64,000 nucleotides of DNA from Caldibacillus debilis DSM 16016. Lineage in GTDB: Bacteria; Bacillota; Bacilli; Bacillales; Caldibacillaceae. Shown here one piece after another: positions 61,643-64,000 of this stretch. Below the pieces are notes generated by a model that saw only the letters and a program-made list of their open reading frames with translations, had not been told where the DNA came from and searched no databases. The stretch's first letter is position 1, and each line of letters starts with the position of its first letter. Both the position numbers and the translations under genes were made by a program. Where the stretch lies: NCBI RefSeq assembly GCF_000383875.1, contig NZ_KB912915.1:82484-146483 (forward strand), in the 5' to 3' direction.

Positions 61643-61656
61643 TGTAAGCGCTTAAA
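61643..61656 (+). promoter_or_regulatory. cre-like site before fdhA
   Basis: TGTAAGCGCTTAAA matches the cre consensus TGWAANCGNTNWCA at all but one position. It lies 13 bases before the start codon. Confidence 0.5.
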
Positions 61657-61669
61657 GGGAGGGGAAATA

Positions 61670-62890
61670 ATGGCGGACAACAGGGCTGTTGTTTATGTCG
61701 GAAAAGGGAAAGTTGAAGTGCAGGATATCGGTTTTCCGGAGCTTGTATTGAAGGACGGGCCGGGCGTCCATCCGAAAAATGTCGGCCGCAAATGTGAACA
61801 TGGGGTGATCCTCAAGGTGGTCACAACGAATATTTGCGGCAGTGACCAGCATATGGTCCGGGGACGCACAACCGCGCCGGCGGGGCTTGTGCTCGGCCAC
61901 GAAATCACCGGCGAAGTCATTGAGGTCGGCCGTGACGTGGAATTCATCAAAAAAGGGGATTTGGTCTCGGTTCCCTTTAATATCGCTTGCGGCCGCTGCC
62001 AAATGTGCAAAGAACAGAAAACCCACGTTTGTTTAAATGTCAATCCCGAACGGCCCGGCGGGGCATACGGTTATGTGGATATGGGAGGCTGGATCGGGGG
62101 GCAAGCCGAGTATGTCATGGTGCCTTACGCCGATTTTCAACTGCTGAAGTTTCCCGATAAAGACTTGGCGATGGAAAAGATCCTTGATTTGACGATGCTT
62201 TCCGATATCTTTCCGACCGGATTTCACGGCGCTTACTCCGCGGGGGTCAGACCGGGATCCACCGTTTATATCGCCGGAGCCGGCCCGGTGGGATTGGCAG
62301 CTGCCCACTCCGCCCAGCTGTTGGGCGCATCGGTCGTGATCGTGGGGGATTTGAACCCGGACCGGCTGGCGCAGGCGAGAAGCTTCGGCTGCGAGACGAT
62401 CGATTTGAGCAAGCATGATAATCTGGGCGAACAAATTGAACAAATTCTCGGCGAGCCGGTTGTCGATGCGGCTGTGGACTGTGTCGGTTTTGAAGCCCAC
62501 GGGCACGGCCATCATCACGCCCAAGAAGCGCCCGCCACGGTCCTCAACTCCATTATGGAAGTCACCCAAGTCGGCGGAAAACTCGGGATTCCCGGGCTCT
62601 ATGTAACGGGAGACCCCGGAGGAATTGATGAGGATGCCAAGGTCGGCTCCCTGAAAATCCGCTTCGGATTGGGATGGGCAAAAGCCCATACTTTCGTCAC
62701 CGGGCAGACCCCCGTCATGCGCTACCACCGTTGGTTGATGAATTTGATTTTGCATGAAAAGGCACAAATCGCCAAGGCGGTCAATGCCACCGTCATTTCG
62801 CTGGATGAGGCGCCGAAAGGCTACGAAGAATTTGATAAGGGAGCAGCCAAAAAATTTGTCATCGATCCCCATGGACTGGTGAAGCATTAA
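61670..62890 (+). CDS. fdhA: Glutathione-independent formaldehyde dehydrogenase
   Basis: This 406-residue zinc-dependent medium-chain dehydrogenase is of the PFDH type. Catalytic zinc ligands are in NICGSDQHMV and GHEITGEV; structural-zinc cysteines are in CGRCQMCKEQKTHVC. The NAD-binding motif is YIAGAGPVGLAAA followed by VVIVGDLNPDRL. A His-rich insertion (AHGHGHHHAQEAP) is typical of this family. It oxidises formaldehyde to formate with NAD and no added thiol. The ATG follows GGGAGGGG. It is transcribed alone and has a terminator. Confidence 0.93.
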   Translation: MADNRAVVYVGKGKVEVQDIGFPELVLKDGPGVHPKNVGRKCEHGVILKVVTTNICGSDQHMVRGRTTAPAGLVLGHEITGEVIEVGRDVEFIKKGDLVSVPFNIACGRCQMCKEQKTHVCLNVNPERPGGAYGYVDMGGWIGGQAEYVMVPYADFQLLKFPDKDLAMEKILDLTMLSDIFPTGFHGAYSAGVRPGSTVYIAGAGPVGLAAAHSAQLLGASVVIVGDLNPDRLAQARSFGCETIDLSKHDNLGEQIEQILGEPVVDAAVDCVGFEAHGHGHHHAQEAPATVLNSIMEVTQVGGKLGIPGLYVTGDPGGIDEDAKVGSLKIRFGLGWAKAHTFVTGQTPVMRYHRWLMNLILHEKAQIAKAVNATVISLDEAPKGYEEFDKGAAKKFVIDPHGLVKH

Positions 62891-62923
62891 TCGATCCAGA
62901 GCGAAAGCATTTGAAAAAAGCGA

Positions 62924-62955
62924 AGAGCCAAAGTGAATGAACTTTGGCTCTTTTT
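62924..62955 (+). terminator. Terminator of fdhA
   Basis: AGAGCCAAAGT pairs with ACTTTGGCTCT, followed by TTTT, 33 bases after the stop. Confidence 0.9.
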
Positions 62956-63148
62956 ATGCCCATGCTTTCCCGATCTTGCCGCCGGAATAAAATTCCCCGC
63001 TCCCAACAGGAACGCAGTGACAATGGAAGAAGCCACGGTTCAGGTTTGGAGAGGGGAATTTTTTATGATCGAAGGTGCGGATGAAAAGGGGACGGGCATC
63101 CATCTGCGAACAGGAGATTCTGTTTGTTGGGGGAACGGAACCTGTAAG

Positions 63149-63586
63149 CTATTCCTGCGGCTGCTCCCCCGGGACATTCACTTGGAAGGTAACGCCGAAC
63201 TTGTCCTTTACGATCCCGTACAAGGGGCTCCAATCCGTCTTCTGCAAGGGCAGGACGACTTGTCCGCCGTCCGCCAAAGCGGCGAAGATTTCTCTCGCCC
63301 TTGCCTCGTCCTTCGGATGGATGGCAATCTGGACCGTGTCGCCCGGCTGATAAGGCATGCCCGGGTACGTATCGGAGAACATGAGATCCGCGTCGCCGAC
63401 TTTCAATTGCGCATGCATCACGCGGCCTTTCATGTCGTCCGTCAACGGATGATCCGGATCCTCCGGCATATCTCCGAACGTCATGATGCCCATCACTTGC
63501 CCGCCCAGCGCTCTCTCGTAAAAATGGATGGCTTCCCTCGCATTGCCGTCAAAAATCAAATATGGATTCAAACGGATTGACATCAT
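63149..63586 (-). CDS. PhnB/YjdN-like VOC protein
   Basis: This 145-residue VOC-fold protein of the COG2764 group begins SIRLNPYLIFDGNAREAIHF and has the family marks ALGGQVMGIMTFGDMP, VMHAQLKVGDADLMFSD and YGIVKDKFGVTFQVNV. Members are linked by name to phosphonate metabolism, but most have no known substrate. The first of two adjacent ATGs lies 6 bases after AAGGGAG. Confidence 0.85.
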   Translation of the reverse strand: MMSIRLNPYLIFDGNAREAIHFYERALGGQVMGIMTFGDMPEDPDHPLTDDMKGRVMHAQLKVGDADLMFSDTYPGMPYQPGDTVQIAIHPKDEARAREIFAALADGGQVVLPLQKTDWSPLYGIVKDKFGVTFQVNVPGEQPQE

Positions 63587-63695
63587 TCTCAGCTCCCTTG
63601 GAAAAGTTTGGATAACCGCATTCATTATACACCAAAGTCGAACTGCATAAACCGTTTTTTACGAACAAAGTTATGCGCCGAGTTTCCCGGGACGG

Positions 63696-64000
63696 TTATT
63701 GGATCGGCATTTCGGGGGCCCCATTTTGTGCGTAACAACCAACGATTTTTTCCAATTCCTGCGAATCATTTTTCGTCAGTTTCAGTAAATTTTCATTGAT
63801 GACCTTTCGCAAACGTCCCACAGCACTTGAGTTGGAAGTGTATACCGATATCGATCCGCGCCGCACACCGATCGATGCCCGGGTTCTCTCTGATGCAATC
63901 ATGCGGACATCTTTACGATCTTCTTGGCATCCCGCGATTTTCGGACGATCCTTTGCCTGTTTTTCAAATAGGCGCTCCGCAGCGTCTGATTCATGATCCC
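63696..64000 (-). CDS. Possible partial ORF running off the right edge
   Basis: A frame stays open on the minus strand from the window edge to a stop at 63696, giving about 100 residues. It includes RASIGVRRGSISVYTSNSS and LLKLTKNDSQELEKIV. No family is recognised and the start is outside the window. Competing frames exist on both strands. Confidence 0.25.
   Translation of the reverse strand, partial: DHESDAAERLFEKQAKDRPKIAGCQEDRKDVRMIASERTRASIGVRRGSISVYTSNSSAVGRLRKVINENLLKLTKNDSQELEKIVGCYAQNGAPEMPIQ

Overview
This window looks like a chromosomal segment of a moderately GC-rich, spore-forming, probably thermophilic member of the Bacillaceae (Caldibacillus or Geobacillus type). The evidence is indirect: strong AGGAGG ribosome-binding sites with TTG/GTG starts, a lia cell-envelope stress operon, T-box and cobalamin riboswitches, PurR, CcpA and Fur-like sites, and a yhbH sporulation gene. 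Species is an inference. I see no rRNA, tRNA, prophage, insertion sequence or cas gene. Intergenic DNA is unusually long and holds several broken genes and odd repeats.

Layout. 1-3.9 kb (minus): liaI-liaH-liaF-liaS-liaR, a cell-envelope stress operon without liaG. 4.1-10.75 kb (plus): a cobalamin riboswitch followed by a sortase-anchored transcobalamin/intrinsic-factor-like protein, a DUF4430 lipoprotein, EcfT, a fused double EcfA ATPase and an ECF S component. It ends at a terminator and reads as a complete vitamin B12 capture and import operon, the most interesting system here. 10.8-13.4 kb: repeat DNA, including an array of T-tracts phased at 21 bp, then an SPFH protein and a ribbon-helix-helix protein. 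13.4-18.4 kb: a DUF3949 protein, methionine gamma-lyase with a perfect cre site, argS with a T-box leader, and a HAD phosphatase. 18.5-19.6 kb: a broken nitrilase-family gene. 19.7-25.9 kb: an ABC permease/ATPase pair without a binding protein, two enoyl-CoA hydratase genes, and a purine permease with a PurR-like site. 26-30.3 kb: a broken TM2-like gene, a VOC protein, a lipoprotein, yhbH and a small F/G-rich protein.

30.4-35 kb: an aldehyde dehydrogenase plus DUF779 unit, divergent from an AcoR-type sigma-54 activator. The intergenic region carries a -24/-12 promoter and two inverted repeats that fit activator sites. 35.4-43.3 kb: scattered small oxidoreductase, VOC and SRPBCC genes, a membrane protein and a TetR regulator. 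43.5-48.1 kb: a more AT-rich sucrose cluster (scrR, scrA, scrB) with three identical-core operators. It is flanked by a decayed hsp20 fragment on the left and an intact hsp20 on the right.

49.6-54.7 kb (minus): a lipoprotein, a VOC protein, an SDR, a luciferase-like monooxygenase, mnmA, and an Rrf2 regulator whose own operator is repeated in front of mnmA. 55.2-59.3 kb: a Fur-box-controlled efeO-efeB-efeU iron uptake operon. 59.9-64 kb: a cupin protein with a coat-like tail, a small hypothetical protein, glutathione-independent formaldehyde dehydrogenase and a PhnB-like VOC protein.

All functions are inferred from motifs read by eye. No database search was run.
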